64,000 nucleotides of DNA from positions 1-64,000 of the forward strand of contig NZ_BMFT01000007.1 in assembly GCF_014639155.1 (NCBI RefSeq), written 5' to 3'. The translations under genes and the position numbers were made by a program. The notes under the pieces are model-generated. The model did not search any database and was not told where the DNA came from. It saw nothing but the letters and a program-made list of their open reading frames with translations. Shown piece by piece: positions 29,404 through 38,501 of this stretch. The stretch's first letter is position 1. Each line of letters begins with the position of its first letter. The stretch comes from Paenibacillus segetis. GTDB taxonomy: Bacteria; Bacillota; Bacilli; Paenibacillales; Paenibacillaceae.

Positions 29404-29901
29404 TTACATTCGTTTGGCTCCGCGACCTCCGCGTTTGCCTTCCGTATTCTTCTTCAGTGAAGAAATGCGTTCTTCGCTATCCTTGAGGAAGCGTGACACT
29501 TTATCTTCAAAGGTAGCTTTACCAGCTGGGGGTTTGAATGAACGTCCTCCCCGATCCCGGTTAAATCCTCCACCACCGCCGCCACCACTTGGACGGTCTC
29601 CATCTCTTCCGCCTGACGGTCGATCAGGTCTCGGTGCACGAGGCGGTCTAGCAGCCTCTACTGGTTTGTCTACGGTTTGCTTAATGGATAGCCCGATCTT
29701 GCCGTCCTTATCGACATTAATTACCTTCACGGTAACCGCGTCGCCTATCTTCAGATGATCGTTGACATCTTTAACATAATTGTCGGCGATTTCCGAGATA
29801 TGAACGAGACCCGTGACACCTCCTGACAGATCCACAAATGCTCCGAAATGCGTGATGCCTGTCACTTTTCCTTCTAACTTGGTGCCCACTTCTATTGCCA
29901 T
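29404..29901 (-). CDS. yabR: S1-domain RNA-binding protein (YabR family)
   Basis: An N-terminal S1 domain (residues 3-73: GKVTGITHFGAFVDL...GLVHISEIA...IGLSIKQ) is followed by a disordered Arg/Gly/Pro-rich linker with an eight-glycine run, and a short basic C-terminal segment (FEDKVSRFLKDSEERISSLKK). At 165 residues it is slightly longer than Bacillus YabR. The ATG has GGGAGG about 13 bp upstream. It lies directly after divIC as in Bacillus. The RNA target is unknown. Confidence 0.9.
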   Translation of the reverse strand: MAIEVGTKLEGKVTGITHFGAFVDLSGGVTGLVHISEIADNYVKDVNDHLKIGDAVTVKVINVDKDGKIGLSIKQTVDKPVEAARPPRAPRPDRPSGGRDGDRPSGGGGGGGFNRDRGGRSFKPPAGKATFEDKVSRFLKDSEERISSLKKNTEGKRGGRGAKRM

Positions 29902-30015
29902 AAAATAAAATGATCCTCCCTTAAAAATATACAGCCAGGTCTCACAGTCTTGACTGCGGTGATTTGATTATACCGAATGACTCAAACAAGGTCAACAGAC
30001 GTATATCCCCAAGAG

Positions 30016-30363
30016 TCAATCATTTCCCGTCTCAGACTCTGATACCCGGACTGGAATTTCCCCCGGTTTGTATAGACCGTATTTCTTCATTGCGATTTGC
30101 CCAATATATTCAGGATCCTTGAGTCGGTTTAATTCATATTCTAACTGGTCTAAGCTTTGTTTACTTGTGGCCATGGAGGTCTCTCTCTCCGCTAGTTGCT
30201 GAGATTTTGCTTCAATTTCCCCAGATTGAGCTATGTAAGTGTATCCCGCCCAACCAAGAAATATGATCATAAATCCCGCCCATAAACGGAGCCTTCTACG
30301 TGCCCCGGTAGAACTTGAAGAAGCTTGGCCTTTGTTAGTAGACTTTTTCTTAACTGAGCTCAC
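30016..30363 (-). CDS. divIC: Septum formation protein DivIC
   Basis: Small bitopic division protein that forms a complex with FtsL and DivIB. The 115 residues comprise a basic cytoplasmic N-terminus, one transmembrane helix (about 29-46), a coiled-coil region (about 48-80) and a short C-terminal tail with the conserved DPEYIGQIAMKKYGLYKPGEIP. The start is GTG at 30363 with GGAGG 7 bp upstream. It lies between yabQ and yabR as in Bacillus. Confidence 0.93.
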   Translation of the reverse strand: MSSVKKKSTNKGQASSSSTGARRRLRLWAGFMIIFLGWAGYTYIAQSGEIEAKSQQLAERETSMATSKQSLDQLEYELNRLKDPEYIGQIAMKKYGLYKPGEIPVRVSESETGND

Positions 30364-30381
30364 CCGGACACCTCCATACCG

Positions 30382-30951
30382 TCAATTCTTGCTGAACCAG
30401 CGTTGCCATATTCTAATCGCCCATTGTTGTATGAAGCGAAGTCTTTCACCAATTCTCAGACGCTTACGTATAGGACTAGTCATCCATGTTAATAGCTTCC
30501 AGATCGGTAAAATAGTAATCCGCCCGATAAACATTAACATAATCCAGACAAAACTGAGAAGAATTCTGATTACCTTCAGCAACCAACGTATCGGAACTAT
30601 CAACAAAAGTTGAATTATCCTTACTATTACTGCATAAATACGTTTAGTCACCTTCATTAACATTACCACAAAACGCTCTGTTATAACACTGAGGAACAAA
30701 AAATAAATCCAAATTCCTATAAAAAGACCTAAAAATACATAGAATCGTAGTTCTCCCTGGTTACTATGGTACAGATTTCGAAAAACGAACAACGCTGCCG
30801 CAATCCAATAGAATAAATCCAAGACATGAACACTCCAGCGCGGAAAACGAAGTTCTCCCGAGATCACACGATAGCTATCAAAGGCAATTCCCATCATTCC
30901 CCCGGAGAATAACATCCACAGCAGGGTCATCCATTGCGTCTGCAGATTCAT
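30382..30951 (-). CDS. yabQ: Spore cortex biosynthesis membrane protein YabQ
   Basis: A 189-residue protein with several hydrophobic helices (about 7-25, 43-60, 69-92, 107-123, 126-148) and the family N-terminus LQTQWMTLLWMLFSGGMMGIAFD. In Bacillus YabQ is a sigma-E-dependent outer forespore membrane protein needed for cortex formation. Its ATG overlaps the yabP stop (ATGA), indicating coupling with yabP. Confidence 0.9.
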   Translation of the reverse strand: MNLQTQWMTLLWMLFSGGMMGIAFDSYRVISGELRFPRWSVHVLDLFYWIAAALFVFRNLYHSNQGELRFYVFLGLFIGIWIYFLFLSVITERFVVMLMKVTKRIYAVIVRIIQLLLIVPIRWLLKVIRILLSFVWIMLMFIGRITILPIWKLLTWMTSPIRKRLRIGERLRFIQQWAIRIWQRWFSKN

Positions 30952-31229
30952 CGAAATAACTTGCCCATCAATCCCTTACCGGATGACTTGGAACCGGGAT
31001 CTAAATAGGACAGGGAATTAACCAGGCCTTCGATACTGACTTGTCCCTGCTCTAAATTCAAATTTTTTATATGCAAATTCTGGCCGCGGATTGTTAAATG
31101 CCCAAGCTCAGTCTGTAACAGAAACTCCTCGCTGTCGAAACTCTCTACATTGAGGACACCATTAATCTCCAGCAGCTTTCTTTGCAGCAAGTGTAGCTCC
31201 TGGCGTTTCCCCTTACTTTGTTCGATCAT
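30948..31229 (-). CDS. yabP: Spore cortex protein YabP
   Basis: A 93-residue member of the YabP/YqfC family (LLEINGVLNVESFDSEEFLLQTELGHLTIRG). In Bacillus it is made under sigma-E and is required with YabQ for spore cortex. AGGAGGGG precedes the ATG. In Bacillus yabP follows yabO directly; here 12 kb of hydrogenase genes intervene, so yabP needs its own promoter in 31230-31410. I did not find a convincing sigma-E match there. Confidence 0.92.
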   Translation of the reverse strand: MIEQSKGKRQELHLLQRKLLEINGVLNVESFDSEEFLLQTELGHLTIRGQNLHIKNLNLEQGQVSIEGLVNSLSYLDPGSKSSGKGLMGKLFR

Positions 31230-31410
31230 GGCATGTACCCCTCCTTCTTACAGATAGACTATGGGGATAACAGTGCAATTAGAACCGCTTGGCTGCGATA
31301 TTTTTTAGTTTAATAGGGCAAAACTAGTGATCTTCTTTACTGCATAAAAAACAGATTTATTTTACGTTAAATGTAATTTATGCCATTTATGTGATGGAGG
31401 GGAATAACCT
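31230..31410. promoter_or_regulatory. Divergent promoter region between yabP and hydF
   Basis: A 181-bp A/T-rich gap drives yabP leftward and hydF rightward. A small inverted motif (TTAC-GTTAAA-TGTAA) lies around 31363-31377. No clear sigma-A, sigma-E, Rex or Fnr site could be fixed by eye, so only the position supports the call. Confidence 0.4.
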
Positions 31411-32664
31411 ATGAGCCTGAATGCAACACCAAGGGGAGATCGGATTCATATCGCAATTTATGGACGGAGTAATGTAGGTAAATCAAGTGTAATTAACGCC
31501 CTAACAGGACAAGAGATTGCTGTAGTCTCCCCTGTGAAGGGCACGACAACCGACCCGGTATATAAAGCAATGGAGTTGCTGCCACTTGGTCCGGTCGTCC
31601 TGATTGACACCGCGGGGCTGGATGATGAGGGACTACTTGGGTACCTGCGCAAGCAGAAGACAAGAGAAGTAATTAGCCGAACCGATCTCGCTTTGGTGGT
31701 TGTTGAAGCGACAGTGGGTGCTGATGATTTTTATGTAGACTTACTTGCTGAGCTAAGGTCAAAAGATATTCCCGTCATTATTGTTCTCAATAAAACGGAT
31801 GTCGCGGAAGATGTGGAGAGCATCCGTAATGAAGTTGAATTCATTCTTGATAGTAAGAGCATTCCCTTTTGCGCTACAAAGGGGGACGGCGCTGCGGAGC
31901 TGAAGCAGGCAATCATTAACACCCTCCCTCATGATAACGAGCGATTCCGTATTGTAGGCGACCTAGTGTCCCCTGGAGATTTAGTCGTACTGGTCGTTCC
32001 GATTGATTCTGCTGCACCAAAAGGGAGACTGATTCTGCCGCAGCAGCAAACCATCCGCGACATTCTAGAGAGCGATGCCACTGCTATCGTTACCAAAGAG
32101 CATGAATTGAAGAGAACGCTGAAACAGCTAGGTAAGAAGCCACGGCTGGTTATCACGGACTCGCAAGCCTTCCACCAAGTCGCTGCCGATACCCCTATTG
32201 ATATTCCGCTCACCTCATTCTCGATCCTGTATGCGCGTTATAAGGGCAATTTGAATGAGTTGGTTAAAGGAGCTCGGACCATCGATAATTTACGTGATGG
32301 CGATCATGTATTGATTGCTGAAGCTTGCACTCACCATCAGCAGTCTGATGACATTGGCACCGTCAAAATACCAGGATGGCTAAGCCAGGTGACTGGCAAG
32401 CAACTTCATATTGAGCACATAACCGGGTATAGTTATCCGCATGATCTGAGCCGCTATGCCTTAATTGTTCACTGCGGTGCCTGTATGTTAAACCGTCGAG
32501 CCATGCTGCATCGCATTGGCGAAACGATGATTGCCGGGGTTCCCATCGTTAACTATGGGGTGTTGATCGCTTATTTACACGGGGTTTTCCCACGCGCAAT
32601 TGAATTGTTCCCTTCTGCTTTGAACGCTTGGGAAGAGTCAGTGAGTAGGACTACTAGCTGGTAA
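31411..32664 (+). CDS. hydF: [FeFe]-hydrogenase maturation GTPase HydF
   Basis: Scaffold GTPase on which the diiron subcluster of the H-cluster is built before transfer to HydA. The N-terminal GTPase has GRSNVGKSS (P-loop, about 18-26), DTAG (G3) and NKTD (G4). The C-terminal cluster-binding part carries the HydF pattern CTHH (about 304-307) followed by VHCGACM (about 353-359). GGAGGGG precedes the ATG. It is the only plus-strand gene of the window and is convergent with hydG, so it is transcribed apart from the rest of the island. Confidence 0.95.
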   Translation: MSLNATPRGDRIHIAIYGRSNVGKSSVINALTGQEIAVVSPVKGTTTDPVYKAMELLPLGPVVLIDTAGLDDEGLLGYLRKQKTREVISRTDLALVVVEATVGADDFYVDLLAELRSKDIPVIIVLNKTDVAEDVESIRNEVEFILDSKSIPFCATKGDGAAELKQAIINTLPHDNERFRIVGDLVSPGDLVVLVVPIDSAAPKGRLILPQQQTIRDILESDATAIVTKEHELKRTLKQLGKKPRLVITDSQAFHQVAADTPIDIPLTSFSILYARYKGNLNELVKGARTIDNLRDGDHVLIAEACTHHQQSDDIGTVKIPGWLSQVTGKQLHIEHITGYSYPHDLSRYALIVHCGACMLNRRAMLHRIGETMIAGVPIVNYGVLIAYLHGVFPRAIELFPSALNAWEESVSRTTSW

Positions 32665-32698
32665 ACGTATACCCATGCATTGATCATGCTTGATACAC

Positions 32699-32724
32699 CA
32701 AAAACCCGGCCTTTGCGGCCGGGT
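32699..32724 (-). terminator. Terminator between hydF and hydG
   Basis: Perfect 8-bp arms ACCCGGCC/GGCCGGGT, followed on the minus strand by five T's, so it ends the hydE-to-hydG transcript. On the plus strand the tail is poor in T, so it would end hydF only weakly. Confidence 0.8.
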
Positions 32725-32752
32725 CGTTGTATATTCTGTGTGCAAACATAAC

Positions 32753-34177
32753 TTAAAACCTCAAATCCCGCTCACCGGCTTCAATTCGCGCCAACCGGTC
32801 AATCGTGACCTTCCTAGCCGACGCCTTTGGAATCCGTTTAATATTGTCCTGAATAATCGTTTTCCCCATTTCCTTAGCTTCCTCGTCGCCATAATCAAGC
32901 AAATATTCCTGCAAAGTTAATAACGAGTTAGGGTGACAAACATTGTGAATTTGCCCTGACTTAGCTAGGCGCATAAATCGATCCCCGGTGCGCCCCTCTC
33001 GATAACAGGCCGTGCAATAACTCGGAAGGTATCCATCACGGCAGAGGGATTTAATAATCTCCAATGGCGAGCGATGGTCCCCCACCTCAAATTGAGATCT
33101 ATCTGCGTTCTCATTGCCCTCATACGTGTCCACATACCCGCCAACCCCCGTACAGGAGCCTGCACTAATCTGGGAGATACCCAGCTTGATCACCTGATCT
33201 CGGAACTCCGGATCTTCCCGGGTAGATAGGATCATGCCTGCATATGGAATAGCAAGACGAAGTACGGCTACGATTTTCTTGAACTCCTGATCACTCACCA
33301 GATAAGGGAAGCTCTCCAGATCAACTCCTGCAGCCGGACGCAAGCGTGGCACGGAGACCGTATGAGGTCCACAACCAAAAGTAGCCTCCAAATGCTCAGC
33401 GTGCAGCAACATGGCTATGGTCTCGTATTTGTGATCATATAGCCCATAAAGAACACCTACCCCAACATCGTCAATACCTCCCCTCATCGCGCGATCCATG
33501 GCTGTCGTATGCCAATCGTAATCACGCTTGGGGCCTTTCGTATGAATCTTACGGTAAGTAGGCCTATGATAGGTTTCTTGGAATAAAATATACGTACCGA
33601 TCCCAACATCAGCTAATCTGCGATAGTCTTCCTCCGTTGTTGCTGCAATGTTGACATTTATCCGGCGAATACTGCCATTATCGACCTTAACCGAATAGAT
33701 CGTCTCGATACATTCGATAAGATAATCAGTCGAGCAATGCAGAGGATCTTCCCCGGCTTCCAGTGTGAGCCGTTTATGCCCTAGCTTCTGTAGTACTTCT
33801 ACCTCTTGAATCAACTCTTCACTGTTTAAACGTCGCCGGCTCATACTCGTATTGGATTGTTTGTATCCACAGTACTGACAATTATTCACGCAGTAATTAC
33901 TCACATACAACGGCGCGAACAACACAATCCGATTTCCGTAAATGCGCTCCTTCACCTCGCGCGCAGCATGGAATATTTCCTCAAGCAACTCATCATCATC
34001 AACATGAAGTAGCACGGCCGCTTCCATCGCACTTAACCCTTTGCAGGCCATAGCCTGATCAAGAATCGTCCGGACTACGTCCTGTTCCTGGGCTGCAAAT
34101 GCTCCATACGCAAGAGACTCAACAATCTCTTCATCTCGGATAAAATCAGCCTGCTCCCTCTGTGCTGCTGTGCTCAT
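32753..34177 (-). CDS. hydG: [FeFe]-hydrogenase maturase HydG (tyrosine lyase)
   Basis: Radical SAM enzyme that splits tyrosine to p-cresol and supplies the CO and CN ligands of the H-cluster. The SAM cluster motif is CVNNCQYC (CX3CX2C, about residues 96-103). The C-terminal auxiliary cluster has CTAC followed 22 residues later by Cys (CX2CX22C), which separates HydG from its relative ThiH. At 474 residues it has the usual length. GGGAGGG precedes the ATG. It is the last gene of the hydrogenase operon. Confidence 0.95.
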   Translation of the reverse strand: MSTAAQREQADFIRDEEIVESLAYGAFAAQEQDVVRTILDQAMACKGLSAMEAAVLLHVDDDELLEEIFHAAREVKERIYGNRIVLFAPLYVSNYCVNNCQYCGYKQSNTSMSRRRLNSEELIQEVEVLQKLGHKRLTLEAGEDPLHCSTDYLIECIETIYSVKVDNGSIRRINVNIAATTEEDYRRLADVGIGTYILFQETYHRPTYRKIHTKGPKRDYDWHTTAMDRAMRGGIDDVGVGVLYGLYDHKYETIAMLLHAEHLEATFGCGPHTVSVPRLRPAAGVDLESFPYLVSDQEFKKIVAVLRLAIPYAGMILSTREDPEFRDQVIKLGISQISAGSCTGVGGYVDTYEGNENADRSQFEVGDHRSPLEIIKSLCRDGYLPSYCTACYREGRTGDRFMRLAKSGQIHNVCHPNSLLTLQEYLLDYGDEEAKEMGKTIIQDNIKRIPKASARKVTIDRLARIEAGERDLRF

Positions 34178-34236
34178 GGTTATCCCTCCCTATAATTAGC
34201 GATATAAATACCAGGTACGAAGGACTCAACCCCTCG

Positions 34237-35973
34237 CTAATAACGGGAGCGCACCAAGTAATGGGTGTGCAGATAGATGTGGCTCTTATGACTATTCGGC
34301 TTATCTAGAAACTCTTGATAAATCTTTTGGATATATGGATTCTTGTGCGACTTTCTGATCGTGGCTGCCTCATCCTCAGCATAGATCGCTCTAGCCCGCT
34401 CCGCCTTCACATTAACTTTTTCCCTCACCTTAGCATCAACCATCGGTTGTCCACCGCCGCAAATGCAACCACCTTCGCAAGCCATAACTTCAATAAACTC
34501 GTATTTGCGAATCCCCTTTTGGATCATCGACATTAGCTTTCTAGCATTGCCCAGTCCATGGACAACAGCGGTACGAATGATCTTACCTCCAGGCAATTCA
34601 ACTACCGTTTCCTTAATTCCTTCCATTCCGCGCACCGCATTATACTCCACAGTCTCTAGCTCATGACCTGCAACGAGTTCAAAGACTGTACGCAAAGCAG
34701 CTTCAGCCACACCGCCCGTTGTGCCAAAAATAACGCCAGCGCCGGACGACTCGCCAAACGGATTATCAAACGTTTCGCCACGCATATTAGCGAAGTCAAT
34801 GCCAGCTTCTTTAATCATTTGAGCAATTTCCCGTGTCGTCAGTACATAATCAACATCCTGCATGCCCTCATTGGATAACTCTGTCCGCTCCCCTTCATAC
34901 TTTTTCGCGGTACATGGCATAATCGACACAACCACAATCCGCTCAGGATCAATGTCCATCATTTCTGCAAAATAACTCTTAATCATTGCGCCTTCCATCT
35001 CATGTGGTGATTTACAGCTTGAGAGGTTATCTAGCATATCTGGGTAGAAATGCTCGACGAATTTCACCCATCCTGGGCAACAGGAAGTCATGAGTGGTAA
35101 TCCTTTACCGGTCTCCACCCGATGAAGTAACTCAGTACCTTCCTCCATAATGGTCAAATCCGCACCAAAATCCGTATCAAACACCTTGTCAAAACCAAGC
35201 CTACGCAGAGCCGCCACCATTTTACCTGTCACTCGGGTACCCATCGGCATGCCAAATTCTTCACCTAAAGCAACACGCACCGCAGGTGCAGTCTGAACAA
35301 CGACGTATTTATGCGGATCCGCAAGCGCTTTCCAAACATCCTGTATGTGCTCCCGCTCCTGTAGTGCCCCAACTGGACAAGCCATAATGCACTGCCCACA
35401 GTTAACACAGACTGATTCACCAATCGGTTTATCTAATGCAGGGCCAATCATCGTATCGAAGCCACGATTCATAAAACCGATCGCCCCTACAGTCTGCACA
35501 TTGCTACACATGGCCACACAACGCCCGCAGAGCAAACATTTGGACATATCCCTTGCGATCGATGGAGAGGAAATATCAAACCATCCATTGGATTTCTCCC
35601 CTGCATAACGCACCTCACGCACCCCGGCTTGATAAGCCACATCTTGAAGCTCACAGGTTCGACTACGTAAACAGGAAGTACACTCCCGGTTGTGGTCGGA
35701 TAGAATCAACTCAATGGTTGTCTTACGGGCTTTGCGCACCCGTTCTGTATTGGTCTTGATCTGCATGCCATCTTCGGCTGCAAGCGTACAGGAAGCGATC
35801 AGACGAGGGCCAGCTTCTACAAGGCACACACGGCAGCTTGACGAGTGGTTGATATCCTGTAGATGACAAAGTGTGGGGATACGAATGCCCAGCTCGCGAG
35901 CAGCCTGAAGAACCGTCGTCCCCTTTGGCACTTCCGTCTCAATATTATCAATCTTTAATTTTACGGTATCCAT
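34237..35973 (-). CDS. hydA: [FeFe]-hydrogenase catalytic subunit HydA (NAD-linked, multimeric type)
   Basis: About 578 residues. Cluster domains in order: a [2Fe-2S] plant-type domain (Cys near 36, 47, 50, 62), a His-Cys [4Fe-4S] site (HNRECTSCLRSRTC, near 94-107), two ferredoxin clusters (CLLCGRCVAMC near 146-156; CVNCGQCIMAC near 189-199), then the H-cluster domain. All three H-cluster signatures are intact: TSCCPGW, MPCTAKKYE and EVMACEGGCICGGGQP. It ends with a basic, His-rich tail (residues about 560-578). ATG at 35973 follows GAGGAG; a GTG lies one codon before. It is expected to form a complex with the next two upstream genes. Confidence 0.96.
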   Translation of the reverse strand: MDTVKLKIDNIETEVPKGTTVLQAARELGIRIPTLCHLQDINHSSSCRVCLVEAGPRLIASCTLAAEDGMQIKTNTERVRKARKTTIELILSDHNRECTSCLRSRTCELQDVAYQAGVREVRYAGEKSNGWFDISSPSIARDMSKCLLCGRCVAMCSNVQTVGAIGFMNRGFDTMIGPALDKPIGESVCVNCGQCIMACPVGALQEREHIQDVWKALADPHKYVVVQTAPAVRVALGEEFGMPMGTRVTGKMVAALRRLGFDKVFDTDFGADLTIMEEGTELLHRVETGKGLPLMTSCCPGWVKFVEHFYPDMLDNLSSCKSPHEMEGAMIKSYFAEMMDIDPERIVVVSIMPCTAKKYEGERTELSNEGMQDVDYVLTTREIAQMIKEAGIDFANMRGETFDNPFGESSGAGVIFGTTGGVAEAALRTVFELVAGHELETVEYNAVRGMEGIKETVVELPGGKIIRTAVVHGLGNARKLMSMIQKGIRKYEFIEVMACEGGCICGGGQPMVDAKVREKVNVKAERARAIYAEDEAATIRKSHKNPYIQKIYQEFLDKPNSHKSHIYLHTHYLVRSRY

Positions 35974-35991
35974 CACGGTCTCCTCACACCT

Positions 35992-37869
35992 TTAGCTTTT
36001 ATAAATAGCTGTAAACTTGCAGCTCTCAAAACAGATTCCACACTTGATGCAGGCTTGCAGATCAATCACGTACGGCTCTTTCAACTTACCAGTAATGGCA
36101 TTCGACGGACATTTGCGTGCACATAACCCACAACCTCTACATTTCTCAGCCTCAATGTAATAGGTGAGCAGTGAGCGACATACCCCGGACGGACATTTCT
36201 TATCAATGACATGCGCAATATATTCGTCACGGAAATATTTCAAGGTGGATAACACCGGGTTAGGAGCGGTCTGGCCCAGCCCACAAAGTGAAGCCGCCTT
36301 AATTTGTTCGGACAGTTCCTCCAATTTATCCAGGTCCTGTAGCGTCCCTTTTCCCTCCGTGATTTTATCTAGGATTTCCAACAGACGTTTCGTCCCAATC
36401 CGACACGGTGCACACTTCCCGCAGGATTCATCCCGTGTGAAATCCAAATAATACCGAGCTACGTCGACCATACAAGTCTCTTCGTCCATCACGAGCATAC
36501 CGCCGGAACCCATCATCGAGCCGAGACTAAGCAGCGTATCGTAATCAATTTGACGATCCAGATGCTCACTCGTCAGACAGCCCCCAGAGGGTCCTCCCGT
36601 TTGGACTGCTTTAAATGCCTTCCCGCCAGGAATGCCTCCGCCGATTTCATATATCACATCACGTAAGGTGATACCCATCGGCACTTCCACTAGCCCTGTA
36701 TTGACGACCTTACCACCAAGCGCAAAAACTTTCGTGCCTTTGCTCTTCTCTGTACCAATGCCGGCATACCAATCAGCTCCTTGCAGCAAAATGATCGGCA
36801 CATTTGCCAGCGTCTCCACGTTGTTGATGACGGTAGGTTTCCCCCATAGGCCACTTACGGCTGGAAATGGTGGCTTAGGATTAGGCATACCACGTCTTCC
36901 TTCAATGGAATTCATCAGCGCCGTTTCTTCCCCACAGACAAAAGCCCCGGCCCCCAGGCGGATACTGACATCAAACGAAAAGCCCGAACCAAACAGATCC
37001 TCTCCCAAGAGACCATACTCTCTGGCTTGCTTTATCGCAATTTGAACCCGTTTCACCGCAATTGGGTATTCGGCCCGCAAATAAATAAATCCATGATCTG
37101 CACCAATTGCATAACCAGCAAGCGCCATACCCTCCAATACCGAGTGCGGATCCCCCTCCAAGATAGAGCGGTCCATAAATGCACCAGGATCACCTTCATC
37201 GGCATTACAGATCACATATTTGTGTGCATTCTGCTGTTTAGCCGCAGTTTCCCATTTTATCCCGGTAGGAAAACCGCCACCCCCCCGTCCTCGCAACCCC
37301 GCTTCTCTCACTTCGCGTACCACATCTGCTGGCTGCATCTTAGTAAGCACTTTGTGTAATGCTTGGTATCCGCTTACAGCGATGTACTCGTTAATCTCTT
37401 CAGGATCAATGGTGCCGCAATTACGTAAGGCAATGCGTTTCTGCTTGCGGAAAAAATCAACGTCATGCAGTGGCTTAATCACCCCATTTTCCATCGATTG
37501 CTGGTATACCAGCCGTTCCACAAATTGTCCCTTAAGAAGATGCTCCTCGACGATTTCAGCTACATCCTCTAGGCTTACGCGGCTGTAGAAAACCTCATCG
37601 GGGTAAATAATAACGACTGGTCCTAATTCACAGAGGCCAAAACAACCTGTACGAACGATTTCAACCTTATCTTCGATTCCTTGGCTGGATACTTCCTGTA
37701 TGAACGCATCAACAATTTGCATTGCATCCGAAGACGCACATCCCGTACCTCCGCAGATCATAACGGATCGCTCGGCTACGCCAACCGAACTGACTTCACC
37801 TAATCTCCGCCTGTCGACCAGGCCTAGACCCGCTGTGCGAATACTTTCCAGATTAATCAGCGTTTTCAT
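35992..37869 (-). CDS. hydB: NAD(P)H-binding flavoprotein subunit HydB (NuoF-like)
   Basis: A 625-residue diaphorase subunit. The N-terminal thioredoxin-like [2Fe-2S] domain has CGGTGC and CFGLC (about residues 39-80). The FMN/NADH-binding NuoF core has GRGGGGFPTG (about 193-202) and GAGAFVCGEETAL. A [4Fe-4S] site is SCGKCAPCR, and the C-terminus adds two ferredoxin clusters (CRGCGLCARKC, CIKCGICFESC). This is the layout of HydB in electron-bifurcating trimeric hydrogenases. AGGGGGA precedes the ATG. Whether it bifurcates cannot be decided from sequence alone. Confidence 0.94.
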   Translation of the reverse strand: MKTLINLESIRTAGLGLVDRRRLGEVSSVGVAERSVMICGGTGCASSDAMQIVDAFIQEVSSQGIEDKVEIVRTGCFGLCELGPVVIIYPDEVFYSRVSLEDVAEIVEEHLLKGQFVERLVYQQSMENGVIKPLHDVDFFRKQKRIALRNCGTIDPEEINEYIAVSGYQALHKVLTKMQPADVVREVREAGLRGRGGGGFPTGIKWETAAKQQNAHKYVICNADEGDPGAFMDRSILEGDPHSVLEGMALAGYAIGADHGFIYLRAEYPIAVKRVQIAIKQAREYGLLGEDLFGSGFSFDVSIRLGAGAFVCGEETALMNSIEGRRGMPNPKPPFPAVSGLWGKPTVINNVETLANVPIILLQGADWYAGIGTEKSKGTKVFALGGKVVNTGLVEVPMGITLRDVIYEIGGGIPGGKAFKAVQTGGPSGGCLTSEHLDRQIDYDTLLSLGSMMGSGGMLVMDEETCMVDVARYYLDFTRDESCGKCAPCRIGTKRLLEILDKITEGKGTLQDLDKLEELSEQIKAASLCGLGQTAPNPVLSTLKYFRDEYIAHVIDKKCPSGVCRSLLTYYIEAEKCRGCGLCARKCPSNAITGKLKEPYVIDLQACIKCGICFESCKFTAIYKS

Positions 37870-37884
37870 CTTTTTCCCCCTCCC

Positions 37885-38394
37885 CTAGTGCGCTTCCACA
37901 GGTGTTCGCATCTGTTTTAGTATTTTCGGAATCTCTTTTGGCGTTAATCTACCAAATACTTTCTCACCAATAGTCATTACCGGTGCCAGTCCGCAGGCAC
38001 CAAGACAGCGGGTTGCATCAAGAGTAAATTTGCCATCAGGGGTAGTGCCTTGAACCGGAATGTTCAATTCCTGACTAAGTCGATCTAACACGGCCTGCGC
38101 TCCTTTGATATAACAAGCGGTTCCCATACAGACGCGGATCACGTGTTCACCCTTAGGTTCTAGCGAGAAAAAGGAATAAAACGTAGCTACTCCATAAATT
38201 TCCGCCATCGGCATATCCAATTCACTAGAAACAATCCGAAGCGCCTCTTCAGGTAAATACCCGAAAATATCCTGTATTTCATGCAGTACCGGTATAAGTG
38301 CTCCTTGCAGCATTCGAAACTGTTCAATGACCTCTTTTACCTTATCAAGACGTTCATTCGACTGCTCACCTTGGCAGCAGCATGTGTCTTCCAT
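37885..38394 (-). CDS. hydC: NuoE-like [2Fe-2S] subunit HydC
   Basis: A 169-residue thioredoxin-fold ferredoxin subunit. Cluster ligands are CMGTAC and CLGAC (about residues 93-138), with the family stretch YGVATFYSFFSLEPKGEHVIRVC before them. An unusual CCC lies at residues 5-7. ATG at 38394 follows GGGAGAG; the frame is open upstream as far as the end of the oxidoreductase gene but has no family similarity there. It completes the HydABC set. Confidence 0.93.
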   Translation of the reverse strand: MEDTCCCQGEQSNERLDKVKEVIEQFRMLQGALIPVLHEIQDIFGYLPEEALRIVSSELDMPMAEIYGVATFYSFFSLEPKGEHVIRVCMGTACYIKGAQAVLDRLSQELNIPVQGTTPDGKFTLDATRCLGACGLAPVMTIGEKVFGRLTPKEIPKILKQMRTPVEAH

Positions 38395-38501
38395 GGTGAA
38401 TTCTCTCCCTTCCCATTGTTGTTTCGATAATTGATCAAGGGGAGCCGGTGCGGTGTCTCTAACAATGGGGCAAGACACAACACCAGCACCTGTCATCCGC
38501 A

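Noticed and set aside
29396-29758. Plus-strand 120-codon ORF opposite yabR
   Set aside because: Its Pro/Arg/Ser-rich sequence is the complement of the yabR Gly/Arg/Pro linker.
31257-31283. Sigma-E promoter for yabP (TCTAATT and CATAGTCT)
   Set aside because: The spacing is about 12 bp instead of 14 and both elements deviate from consensus, so it was not listed as a feature.
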